Shown here piece after piece: positions 16,262-26,188 of a DNA stretch of 64,000 nucleotides. The notes beneath the pieces were generated by a model, which was not told the DNA's origin, searched no databases, and saw only the letters and a list, made by a program, of their open reading frames with translations. Origin of the DNA: JACVRM01 sp963755085. GTDB lineage: Bacteria; Actinomycetota; Thermoleophilia; Gaiellales; Gaiellaceae. The number at the start of each line of letters is the position of its first letter. Positions within the stretch are counted from its first letter, which is position 1. A program made the position numbers and the translations under genes. Where the stretch lies: positions 1 to 64,000 of the forward strand of contig CAVWIN010000006.1 in NCBI GenBank assembly GCA_963755085.1. The letters are read 5' to 3'.

Positions 16262-17728
16262 GTGCACGAGATCACCGCCTTCGGGACGATCGTGCTCATC
16301 GTCGGCGGGGCGTTTGTGCTCGCCGTCCTGGCGAGCAAGCTGACCTCGTACGTCCCGGTGCCCGCGCCGGCGATCTTCCTGCTCGCCGCCGCCGTGGCCT
16401 CGGACGTGTTCCCACGTCTCGGCAACGAGCTCTCGATCAAGACGGTCGAGCGGGTCGGCGTGGTCGCGCTGATCCTGATCCTGTTCGACGGCGGCATGCA
16501 CGTCGGCTGGCGGCGCTTCCGCGCGTCGGTGGTGCCGATCGGCGTGCTGGGCGTGGTCGGGACGTTCGCGACCGCGCTGATCATCGCCGTCGCCGCGCAC
16601 GCGCTCTTCGACTTCAGCTGGACGACCGCCGGGATCGTCGCCGCGGCCCTGGCTCCCACCGACCCCGCAGTCATGTTCGCGGTGCTGGGCCGCCGCGAGA
16701 TCCGCGGGCGGACCGGGACGATCCTCGAGGGCGAGTCGGGCGCCAACGACCCCGTCGCGATCGCCCTGATGATCGGGATGCTCGACATCGCCTCACATGG
16801 CGGCCACGTCTCCGCGAATGTGGTCGGCGACTTCGCGCTCGAGATGGCCGTCGGCCTGCTCGCCGGCTACCTCGGCGCGCGGGTGCTGCTGCCGTTCATG
16901 CGCACATCGCTGCCGCACGAGGGGCTGTACCCGCTGCGCACCCTCGCCGTGAGCCTCGCCATCTACGGGGCGGCCACCGTGGCGCACGGCTCCGGCTTCC
17001 TCGCCGTGTTCGTCACCGGCATCCTCGTCGGCGACGCGCGCGCGCCGTACAAGGCCGAGATCGAGGGTTTTCATCGCGCGCTCGCCAGCCTGGCGGAGAT
17101 CACGGTGTTCGTCGCGCTCGGGCTGACCATCGACCTGGGCGACGTGTTCTCCGGGTCGGACTGGCTCAGAGCGCTCGCGCTCGGCGTCGTGCTCGCGCTG
17201 GTCGCGCGGCCGCTCGTCGCCGGGCCGCTGCTCCTCCCCGTCCGCCTGCGCTGGGGCGAGCGGCTTTTCATCATGTGGAGCGGCCTGAAGGGAGCGGTGC
17301 CGATCCTGCTCGCGGCGCTCGCCCTGCTGCAGGGCGTCGACCACGCGCAGCAGATCTACGAGATCGTCTTCGTGGTCGTCGCCTTCTCGGTGATCGTGCA
17401 GGGATCACTCGTGCCGTCGATGGCTCGGTGGCTGCGCGTGCCGATGCGCATCTCCGACCTCGAGCCCTGGCATATCTCCATGCGGCTGCCCAGGGAGCCG
17501 TCCGGCGTGCGCCGCTTCACGGTTGCGCCCGGCGCCCGGGCGGCCGGCGAGCGGATCGAGGAGCTGCCGCTCTCCGAGCGAGCGTGGATCGTGATGCTCG
17601 TCCGCGACGGCGAGCCGGTGCGTGCGGGCGGTTCGACCGAGCTCGCCGCCGGCGACGAGGTGCTCGTGATCACCGGCGGGCACGACGCCGACGTGCTCCG
17701 CCGGCTGTTCGAGCGTCAGTCGTCGTAG
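16262..17728 (+). CDS. CPA1/CPA2-type cation:proton antiporter with C-terminal TrkA-C domain
   Basis: A 488-residue transporter from GTG 16262. About 12 hydrophobic helices span residues 1-385, with the family signatures LILILFDGGMHVGW, APTDPAVMFAVLG and LEGESGANDPVAIAL (ND motif in the ion path). Residues about 405-485 form a regulatory-cation-binding-type domain (ERIEELPLSERAWIVMLVRDGEPVRAG, ELAAGDEVLVITG), as in NhaP2/CvrA K+/H+ antiporters. It exchanges protons for K+ or Na+ across the membrane; selectivity cannot be read from sequence. It overlaps the convergent dehydrogenase gene by 13 bp. Confidence 0.92.
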   Translation: MHEITAFGTIVLIVGGAFVLAVLASKLTSYVPVPAPAIFLLAAAVASDVFPRLGNELSIKTVERVGVVALILILFDGGMHVGWRRFRASVVPIGVLGVVGTFATALIIAVAAHALFDFSWTTAGIVAAALAPTDPAVMFAVLGRREIRGRTGTILEGESGANDPVAIALMIGMLDIASHGGHVSANVVGDFALEMAVGLLAGYLGARVLLPFMRTSLPHEGLYPLRTLAVSLAIYGAATVAHGSGFLAVFVTGILVGDARAPYKAEIEGFHRALASLAEITVFVALGLTIDLGDVFSGSDWLRALALGVVLALVARPLVAGPLLLPVRLRWGERLFIMWSGLKGAVPILLAALALLQGVDHAQQIYEIVFVVVAFSVIVQGSLVPSMARWLRVPMRISDLEPWHISMRLPREPSGVRRFTVAPGARAAGERIEELPLSERAWIVMLVRDGEPVRAGGSTELAAGDEVLVITGGHDADVLRRLFERQSS

Positions 17729-18570
17729 CGGTAGAAGCCGCGGCCGCTCTTGCGGCCGAGCAGGCCCGCCTGCTGCATGCGGACGAGCCGCGCCGGCGGC
17801 GCCATGCGCGGCTCGCGGAGTGCCTCGTAGAGCGCCTCCGACGCGTGCACGTGGATGTCGATCCCGACGAGGTCGACGAGCGCGCAGGGCCCCATCGGCC
17901 AACCCGCGCCGCCCTTCATGCCGGCATCGAGGTCCTCGGGCGTGACGCGCGCCTCGTCGAGGACGCGGATGCAGTCGTTCAGGAGCGGGATCAGCACCCG
18001 GTTGACGACGAAGCCCGGCGTGTCGTGGCAGCGGATCGGCGTCTTGCCGAGGCGGCTCGCGAAGTCGAACGCGGTCTCGTAGACGTCGTCGTCCGTGAGC
18101 TCCGTGCGCACCACCTCGACGAGCGGCATCAGCGGCGCCGGGTTGAAGAAGTGCAGCCCCACGACCCGCTCCGGCCGGCCGCTGGCGGCCGCGATCTCGG
18201 TGACGGGCAGCGCCGACGTGTTCGTCGCCAGGATCGCCTCGCGCCCGAGGATCCCGTTCAGCGCGCCGAAGACCTCGCGCTTCAGCTCGGGCTCCTCCAG
18301 CACCGCCTCGATCACGAGGTCGCAGCCGGCGAGATCGGAAAGCTCTGTCGTGACGCGCAGGCGGGCGACCATCTCGTCGCGGGCCGTCGCCTCCAGCTGG
18401 CGCTTCTCGACCTTGCGCGTCAGGAAGTGCTCGATGCGCCCGCGCGCCCGCTCGCCCAGCTCGGCCGTGACCTCGCGGCCGCCGACCTCGAAGCCGGCCT
18501 CGAGCGCGACCTGGGCGATGCCGGCGCCCATGGTGCCCAAACCGACGACGCCGACCGAGCGAATCTCCAC
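17716..18570 (-). CDS. 3-hydroxyacyl-CoA (3-hydroxybutyryl-CoA) dehydrogenase
   Basis: A 284-residue enzyme from GTG 18570, which gives the standard length. The NAD-binding Rossmann motif is VGVVGLGTMGAGIAQ at the N-terminus; the catalytic His/Glu region is VVGLHFFNPAPLMPLVEVV with the following conserved segment DTPGFVVNRVLIPLLNDCIR. The C-terminal dimer domain ends GLLGRKSGRGFYRYDD. It oxidises L-3-hydroxyacyl-CoA to 3-ketoacyl-CoA. The broken thiolase at 19.7-20.9 kb on the same strand would act next in beta-oxidation. Confidence 0.95.
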   Translation of the reverse strand: MEIRSVGVVGLGTMGAGIAQVALEAGFEVGGREVTAELGERARGRIEHFLTRKVEKRQLEATARDEMVARLRVTTELSDLAGCDLVIEAVLEEPELKREVFGALNGILGREAILATNTSALPVTEIAAASGRPERVVGLHFFNPAPLMPLVEVVRTELTDDDVYETAFDFASRLGKTPIRCHDTPGFVVNRVLIPLLNDCIRVLDEARVTPEDLDAGMKGGAGWPMGPCALVDLVGIDIHVHASEALYEALREPRMAPPARLVRMQQAGLLGRKSGRGFYRYDD

Positions 18571-18623
18571 GACCCGATCCTGCCCTAACGGAAGGAGGGG
18601 CGCCCCCAGCGCGTCCTGAGCAC

Positions 18624-18734
18624 ATGCCCCGCTCATTCGTCATCCTCGCCGCCCTCGCGCTGCTGCTGCTCGCCGTGGCGGGCGCCGTCGTCGACCTGAC
18701 GCGCGGTCGCCGTCCGGCGCTCATCGGCGGCTAG
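18624..18734 (+). CDS. possible 36-residue membrane peptide
   Basis: ATG 18624 to TAG 18732-18734 encodes PRSFVILAALALLLLAVAGA followed by VVDLTRGRR: one hydrophobic helix with a short basic tail, as in many small bacterial membrane proteins. GGAAGGAGGGG lies 24 nt upstream, too far to be a standard ribosome binding site. It is divergent from the dehydrogenase and overlaps the end of the opposite-strand methyltransferase by 14 bp. The evidence is hydrophobicity only. Confidence 0.35.
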   Translation: MPRSFVILAALALLLLAVAGAVVDLTRGRRPALIGG

Positions 18735-19598
18735 CGAGCAGCCACAGCCACCGCACTTCGCCCTCCGGCTCCTGCATCGCCTCGACCCGCTGGTCGACGA
18801 TCTCCAGGCCGGCTTCATCGGCGAGCCGCAGCGTCGTGTCGGCGTCCCAGCCACTGAAGAACATCTCGGCGCCGAGCCAGTCGCCCTGCCAGGCCGGCAG
18901 ATCGGAGGCAGCCAGGGACGCCAGGAACAGCCCGCCCGGGCGCAGCCAGCCGCGGATGCGGCCGAAGAGCGGTCAGGAGCTCCTCGCGCGGAAGGTTGTT
19001 GAGCGCGTAGAGCGAGACGACGGCGTCGAACGCCGCCATCGGGGAGCTCGACGGTCGCCGCGTCGCCGTGGATGAACGTCGCGGTGGGCACCCGGTCGCG
19101 CGCGCGCCGGAGCTGCTCGGCGGAGATGTCGACGCCGGTCAGGCGGCCGTGCGCGGCGAGCCGCTGCGTCGTCGGGCCACCGGCGCCGCAGCCGAGCTCG
19201 AGGATGTCGGCGCCGGGCGCGACGCGGCCGAGCAGGTCGTCGACGCGCGCGTCGCGCTCGGTGTCGTCGATCTGCGCCTGCCACTCGGCGAACCGGTCGG
19301 GGATCTGGTCCCAGCCGCGCTCGACGACCGCCTTCGCGATCAGGCCGGCCGCCTGCTCGAACTGCTCCCGGCTTACGCGAATATGTGAGTGACGCCAGAT
19401 GCTCTGCGGGAAGATCCCGGCCGCCTCGACGGGAGGCGCGCCGTCGAGATCGTCGAGCACGACCACCGGCCGGATCGGGAACCGCCACGCCAGGCGCTCA
19501 CCCTTCGGAGCGTGCTCCGGCTCGCCGGTGATCTCGACGACGCCGTACACCGCCTGCCACACCGCCGCGTAGAGGATCGCGGGCTCGCCCGGCTGCAC
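18721..19598 (-). pseudogene. EVE-like domain fused to SAM methyltransferase, frameshifted
   Basis: The N-terminal part (VQPGEPAILYAAVWQAVYG to RHSHIRVSREQFEQA) resembles EVE/PUA-like domains that bind modified bases. It is followed by a class I methyltransferase with motif I in ADILELGCGAGGPTT, then VELPDG. The frame then shifts near 19036-19045 to AFDAVVSLYALNNLPREELL, and again near 18965-18972 to LFGRIRGWLRPGGLFLASLA, ending LWLLASRR-stop at 18721. EVE-like sequence also continues upstream of GTG 19598 (DDWLLVRGRGSHPLPRE, to about 19690) without any usual start codon. The protein would be intact if two single-base shifts were corrected, so sequencing error and true decay are both possible. 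Confidence 0.7.
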
Positions 19599-19695
19599 GC
19601 TCGGCCGCTTCGACGAGCCGTGCGCATGGATCGCGTCGCGGTCGACCTCTCGTGGGAGCGGGTGCGAGCCGCGCCCGCGGACGAGGAGCCAGTCG

Positions 19696-20893
19696 TCAGA
19701 AGCGCTCGACGACGCCGGCGATCGCCATGCCGAAGCCGACGCACATCGCCGCGATGCCGTAGCGCTCGCCGCGGCGGTCGAGCTCGTTCAGCAGCGTCGC
19801 CGTCATGCGCGCGCCGGTGGCGCCGAGCGGGTGGCCGAGCGAGATGCCGCCGCCGTTCGGGTTGATGTCCGCCCAGCGGTCCTCGAGCCCGGCGTCGTGC
19901 GCGAACTGGAGCACCACCGACGCAAACGCCTCGTTGACCTCGATCACCGCGATGTCGTCCCAGGTCAGGCCGGCGCGGCCGAGCGCCTTCGCGCACGCCT
20001 GCGGGTTGCCGTGCAGCATCCGGTGCGGGTCGACGCCGGCGAGGCCGAAGGAGACGAAGCGCCCGCGCGGCTCCAGGCCGAGCCGCGTCGCCGCGGCCTC
20101 GCTCGCGAGCAGCACCGCGGCGGCGCCGTCGCAGATCTGGCTCGAGTTCCCGGCCGTCACGACGCCGTCCGGGATGAACGCCGGCGCCAGTGAGGCCAGC
20201 TTCTCGGCCGAGGTGTCCCGGCGCGGGGTCTCGTCGTGCACGAGGGCGCGCACGGGGGCCGCAACGGCAGCGCCGCCGCCGGGCGCCGGCTCCGGCTCCG
20301 CAGCGCCGCCGCCTGCGTCGAGCTCGATCGGGACGATCTCGTTGTCGAAGCGCCCCTCGTCGGTCGCCGCGACCGCGCGCCGGTGCGACTCCAGCGAGTA
20401 GGCGTCGAGCGCCTCGCGGCCGAGCCCCCAGTCGCGGGCGATCACCTCGGCCGAGATGCCCTGCATGACGATGTCGTGCCGGGCGGTCAGCTCGGGCGAG
20501 AGGTCGCCGCCGTTCGAGCCCATGGGGACGCGCGACATCATCTCGACGCCCGCCGAGACGACGACGTCGAGCTCGCCGGCGCGGATCGCCGTCGCCGCGT
20601 TGAAGTTCGTCTGCATCGAGGAGCCGCACTGGCGGTCGACCGACGTGCCGCAGACCGTGTCCGGCCAGCCGGCGATGAGCGGCACCATCCGGCCGATGTT
20701 CCAGCCCTGCTCGCCGATCTGCGTGACGCAGCCCATCTGGACGTCCTCGACCTCGGCCGGGTCGAGCGCCGTTCCGCTCGACGAGCGCGTTCAGCATGCG
20801 GGCCGCGAGCTCGTCGCCGCGCGTGCCGGAGAGCGCGCCGTTCCGCCGCCCGATCGGCGAGCGAAGGGCATCGATGATCAGCGCGTCGCCCAC
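19696..20893 (-). pseudogene. acetyl-CoA acetyltransferase (thiolase), one frameshift
   Basis: The start GTG 20893 gives MGDALIIDALRSPIGRRNGA. Near 20770 the frame slips by one base, and the remainder (ALDPAEVEDVQMGCVTQIG) runs open to TGA 19696. Thiolase signatures are otherwise complete: the acylated Cys in VDRQCGSSMQT, the C-terminal GHPLGATGARM and the second catalytic Cys in AAMCVGFGMAIAG. It cleaves or forms 3-ketoacyl-CoA. With one base corrected this is a full-length enzyme of about 398 residues. The 3-hydroxyacyl-CoA dehydrogenase at 17.7 kb and aldehyde dehydrogenase at 22.8 kb suggest an acyl-CoA degradation neighbourhood. Confidence 0.85.
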
Positions 20894-20902
20894 GCGTCGA
20901 GT

Positions 20903-22212
20903 CTACGCAGCCGACGCGTAGAGCCCCCATTCGCCCCGGCACGCCCTTGAGCTCGTGCAGGCCGCGGTCGGCGAACTCGATGCCGGAGCCGGCGACGAGG
21001 TCCTTCACCGTCCGCGAGACGAGCACCTCGCCCGGGGCGGCGAGCGCGGCGACACGCGCGCCGATCGAGACGGCGATTCCTGCGACCTTGGCGTCGTGGA
21101 GCTCGCATTCGCCCGTGTGGACGCCTGCGCGCACGTCGAGCCCAAGCGCGCTGACGGCGGCGACGACAGCCTGCGCACAGCGGATCGCCCGCGCCGGTCC
21201 GTCGAACGTCGCGAAGAACCCGTCCCCCGCGGTGTCCTTCTCCTCGCCGCGAAAGCGGACGAGCTCACGCCGGACGAGGCCGTGGTGGCGGTCGAGGAGC
21301 TCGCGCCAGGCGGCGTCGCCGAGCTCGGCCGCGCGTTCCGTGGAGCGGACGATGTCCGTGAAGAGCAGCGTCGACAGCACCGTGTCGGGCACGACCGGCG
21401 ACATGTCACCCCGGACGAAGCGCTGCGACCTCTTCGGGAATCTCGGCCGAGAGGAAAACACCCCAGTAGTCCTCGCCGGAGACGCGGAGCGCCGTGGCAC
21501 CTGGGATGAGCCGCCCGACGGCGCGAGCCGCCTCCTCCATCACCGGCCGGTAGAGGACGAGCGTCGGCACGTGGACTGCCGGCAGGAGGTCGCGCAGGTC
21601 GGTCTCGGCCCAGGCGCGGTTCAGCGCGTACGCGACCGCCGGCGTCGCCCCGACACGCAGCCAGTTGGCGAACCAGAGCCGGTCCTCGTCCCGCGCGAGC
21701 AGCGTCGGACAGGTGTGCTCGAGGAGCGCGTCGCAATAGTCCTGGCTTCCCCAACGTTCGCGCAGCTCCGCCAGGTCTCGCTCGTCGTCCTCCGACCGCG
21801 CGGCCATCCCTTCCGCGTGTGCCGAGGGATGGAACAGCGCGATCGCCCGCGTCCGCTCGGGGTACGTCGCCGCGTGCATTGCGGCGAGCGAGCAGCCGTC
21901 GTGCGAGCCCAGGAGCACCGCGCGCTCCGATCCCGCGGCATCGAGGACGGCGTGCAAGTCCTCCATCCGCGTCTCGAGCGCCGGATAGTGGCCGCCGAGG
22001 TCGGACAGGCCCGTGCCGCGCTTGTCGAACAGGATCAGGCGAAAGGAATCCGTCAGCGCGTCGTAGAAGCGGCGCCAGTACGGCGACGCCCAGCCGTAGA
22101 CGAGGTTCGAGACGTAATCGGGCACGTACACGAGGTCGGTTTCGCCTCCCCCAACGACCTGGTATGCGATCGCCGCTCCGCCGCTGCGCGCATAACGGAC
22201 ATCCGGGTGCAT
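20903..22212 (-). pseudogene. alpha/beta hydrolase fused to class III nucleotide cyclase, frameshifted
   Basis: ATG 22212 starts an alpha/beta hydrolase-like domain (about 1-260): DLVYVPDYVSNLVYGW, LFDKRGTGLSD, then LLGSHDGCSLAAMHAA, where the nucleophile Ser is Asp-flanked (GSHDG) in place of GHSxG. A one-base slip near 21420-21426 leads into a class III adenylate/guanylate cyclase domain: VLSTLLFTDIVRSTERAAEL (metal-binding Asp), KDTAGDGFFATFD and RAGVHTGECE. A second slip near 20932-20938 precedes the end EWGLYASAA-stop. This hydrolase-cyclase fusion is a known architecture in soil actinobacteria. It starts 5 bp after the metallo-beta-lactamase-fold gene ends, so they form an operon. Confidence 0.75.
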
Positions 22213-22217
22213 GGTCG

Positions 22218-22803
22218 TCACAGGTCGCGCGGCTCGGCGACGTGCGCGATCCAGATGCGCCGCGGCTCGAGCGCCAGCAGCGCCTGGCCCGACACGCTGC
22301 GGTCGAACTGCCCCCAGGTGTAGCCGACGTCGCCAGCGACGATCACGAGCCCGTCGTCCGTGTCGACCAGCACCGACTGATGTCCCGGCGAGTGTCCGGG
22401 CGTCGGAACGAGCCGAACGCCGGGCAGGATCTCTGCCTCCCCGTCGTGCTCGACGTAGGTCGCGCCCTCGAACTGCACCCACTCCTCGAGGTAGTCGGGC
22501 GCCTTCGCAGCCTCCAGCTCGGCGCGCTGCACGTGGATCGGCACGCCCGGGAAGAGCCGGTTGCCGCCGCAGTGGTCGAAGTGCAGGTGCGTGTTGATCA
22601 CGCAGAGCACGTCGCGCGGGATGAGGTGCGGCGTCGAAGCGGACGCCCCATTCGGCGTCCAGCTCGGGCGTCGAGTCGATCATCCCGGTGTCGACGAGGA
22701 TCCGCCCCTCGGGGTGCTCGATCACGTGGATGGAGTTCGGCCAGCGTTCGCCCTCGAAGAGCACGTCGCCGTATCGGATCGCGCGAACGTCGTCCAGGTG
22801 CAC
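22218..22803 (-). pseudogene. metallo-beta-lactamase-fold hydrolase, one frameshift
   Basis: GTG 22803 starts HLDDVRAIRYGDVLFEGERW, continuing through RILVDTGMIDSTPELDAEWG. Near 22632-22636 the frame slips one base and the rest reads LIPRDVLCVINTHLHFDHCGG with the zinc-binding HxHxDH motif, then VPTPGHSPGHQSVLV (third His) and VIVAGDVGYTWGQ (bridging Asp). It resembles the lactonase/quorum-quenching type of MBL hydrolases, but the substrate cannot be told. It is divergent from the aldehyde dehydrogenase with only 18 bp between starts. Confidence 0.78.
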
Positions 22804-22821
22804 CGACGTAGACTCTCTCGC

Positions 22822-24249
<1,428 letters not shown>

Positions 24250-24277
24250 CGTTTTCGGCAGCTAGGCTTGCCGCGCC

Positions 24278-24829
24278 ATGGCGGGACGCTCGCTTTTCGG
24301 GCGCGACCGGCCGGTGCCGCCCGTCCCGGAGGCCCCGCCACGCGCCGCCACGCCGGGCCAGCTCCGGCGCGAAAGGCGTGCGTTGAGCCGCGTGCGCGAG
24401 GAGCGCATCCGCGATCTCGGCGGGCTCGCGCTGGAGATGGTCCGCCGCAACCGCTTCCGTCAGGACCTGCTCTTCGAGCAGTGCCGCGAGCTGCTCGTGC
24501 TCGAGGACCGCATTCGCCTGCTCGACGAGGCGCTCGACCGCGCGTCGGCCGCTCGCCGCCGGCGCGGCGGCATGTACTGCGAGTGCGGCGCGCCGCTCGT
24601 CTGGGGCGCGCATTTCTGCGCCAACTGCGGACGCGGCGCCGGTGAGGCCGTCGTCAGCTGCGCGCGGTGCAGCGCCCCGCTGCCCGCGGACGCGCGCTTC
24701 TGCGGCAACTGCGGCACGGTGGCCGACGACACGGCGCGCTCCGAGCACGTCTCGGCGAGCTACGAGCAGACCGCGCATGGCGAGGAGTTCTGGCGCGAGG
24801 CGCAGGAGGGCGACCCGTGGGAGCGGTAG
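24278..24829 (+). CDS. double zinc-ribbon protein
   Basis: A 183-residue protein from ATG 24278. The N-terminal half is charged and helical (RRERRALSRVREERIRDLGG). The C-terminal half holds two zinc ribbons: CECG...CANCG and CARC...CGNCG. A short acidic tail follows. No membrane helix. It overlaps the next gene, which has its own zinc ribbon and a SPOR domain, by 13 bp. Zinc ribbons of this kind often mediate protein contact. Function is unknown, but coupling to an envelope protein suggests they work together. Confidence 0.75.
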   Translation: MAGRSLFGRDRPVPPVPEAPPRAATPGQLRRERRALSRVREERIRDLGGLALEMVRRNRFRQDLLFEQCRELLVLEDRIRLLDEALDRASAARRRRGGMYCECGAPLVWGAHFCANCGRGAGEAVVSCARCSAPLPADARFCGNCGTVADDTARSEHVSASYEQTAHGEEFWREAQEGDPWER

Positions 24830-25488
24830 CGCCCGAGGCCGACCACTGCCCGCACTGCGACGCCGGCGTGGCGCCGGGGCAGGAGTACTGCCTCGAGTGC
24901 GGCGCGCGGCTGCCACGGCCGCACGGCGTCATGCCGGCGCTCGCCGGCGCCTGGCGCGCACGGCTGCGCTGGTACCCGGGCGACTGGATCTGGGCCGCGC
25001 TCGTGCTGCTCGTCGTGGCGGCGGCCGGTGCAGCCGTCGCCGTCGCGTCCACGGGCACGAGCCCGACGCGCACCGAGCTCTATGTCGCGACGGGCGCGAA
25101 GCCGGTGCCGGTCACGCCGACGCACCAGGTGACGTCGACGCCGACGCCGGCGCAGCAGCAGCGGAACGAGAACCGGACCCACAAACCGCCGAAGAAGCAG
25201 ACGACGCTGGTCACGTGGCCGTTCGGGCGGACGGCCTACACGGTCGTGCTCTCCTCGTACCCCTCAGCGACCGCGTCCGCGGCGGCCAACGGGCTCGCCC
25301 AGCACGCGATGAACGCCGGGCTGACCGACGTCGGCATCCTCGACTCGTCGCGCTACTCGAGCCTCCACCCCGGCTACCTGGTCGTTTTCACCGGCGTCTA
25401 CGAGTCCGCCGACGACGCCGCGAGCGCCCAGCAGCACGCCCAGCGGCTCGGGTTCGGCAAGGCCTACACCCGCCAGATCGTCAGCTAG
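24817..25488 (+). CDS. zinc-ribbon, single-pass membrane protein with C-terminal SPOR domain
   Basis: A 223-residue protein whose GTG 24817 is marked by the strong GCAGGAGG 7 nt upstream, inside the preceding gene. Residues about 8-35 hold a zinc ribbon (CPHCDAG...CLECGARL), about 60-85 a membrane helix (WIWAALVLLVVAAAGAAVAV), about 95-140 a Thr/Pro-rich linker and about 145-222 a SPOR-like domain (YTVVLSSYPSATASAAANGL to YTRQIVS). SPOR domains bind denuded peptidoglycan, often at the septum. The cytoplasmic ribbon plus external SPOR suggests a protein linking the cell interior to the wall. The gene has a TAG near the start of the convergent gene's end. Confidence 0.8.
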   Translation: MGAVAPEADHCPHCDAGVAPGQEYCLECGARLPRPHGVMPALAGAWRARLRWYPGDWIWAALVLLVVAAAGAAVAVASTGTSPTRTELYVATGAKPVPVTPTHQVTSTPTPAQQQRNENRTHKPPKKQTTLVTWPFGRTAYTVVLSSYPSATASAAANGLAQHAMNAGLTDVGILDSSRYSSLHPGYLVVFTGVYESADDAASAQQHAQRLGFGKAYTRQIVS

Positions 25489-25491
25489 GAG

Positions 25492-25974
25492 CTAGGCGGC
25501 CTGGGCCGTCTCGAGGTGCTGGTGCGACGGGCAGAAGTCGCGCTCCGGCAGTGGGGTGCGCTGGCACGGCTTGCCCTTGCGGGTCGTCGCCCGGCAGCGC
25601 GGAACGCCGCCGTCGAACGCGCCGGCCTCGATCTGCTCCTCCACGAACGCGACCGCCGCGTTGATCCCTTCCTGCACGATCCAGGCAACTTCGGCCTGCG
25701 CCGTGATCGGGAAGTAGCGACGAATGTCCTGGAAAAGGGCGCGATCCGGCTTCGAGAAGTACTGTGGGTCCTTTGCCAGCCGAGACAACGTCTGCTCGCA
25801 TTCCCAGAGCAGCGCGCGCCGGTACTCGAGCCGGACTTCGTACGAGACATACGGGTCGATCAGCTCTCGAAGCGAGCGATACATGGCTCGCGAGTACTGA
25901 TACATACATGCCTGGATATGCTGGATCCGCTCATCCGTCTCGTCCCGCTCGACGGCGGTCTTCCATGGGCGCAA
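25492..25974 (-). CDS. conserved protein with Cys/His-rich C-terminus
   Basis: A 160-residue soluble protein. The body is helical and charged with aromatic residues (QACMYQYSRAMYRSLRELID). The C-terminal 35 residues carry CRATTRKGKPCQRTPLPERDFCPSHQH, a C-x8-C-x10-C-x3-H arrangement likely to bind a metal; similar small modules occur in actinobacterial and phage proteins. No further function can be read. It converges on the SPOR gene with 3 bp between stops. Confidence 0.65.
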   Translation of the reverse strand: MRPWKTAVERDETDERIQHIQACMYQYSRAMYRSLRELIDPYVSYEVRLEYRRALLWECEQTLSRLAKDPQYFSKPDRALFQDIRRYFPITAQAEVAWIVQEGINAAVAFVEEQIEAGAFDGGVPRCRATTRKGKPCQRTPLPERDFCPSHQHLETAQAA

Positions 25975-26188
25975 ACGTAGTTGTCATGCGGAATCTCGTG
26001 ATCGGCCTGCTGGGGAGGCCGACAGTCTAACCGTTTCCCCTCGCTGTTACAAACTCACGCTAAATGTTGCCCGTCGTGGCAATCCATGCCCTCCCGGTGA
26101 CGCCGACGGGGAGCTGAAGGGGTGTGAATAACGGACCAGCAGTCGGATTGCAAGCACATCGGGCGAAATCCGCTTGAATAGGTCCCGC

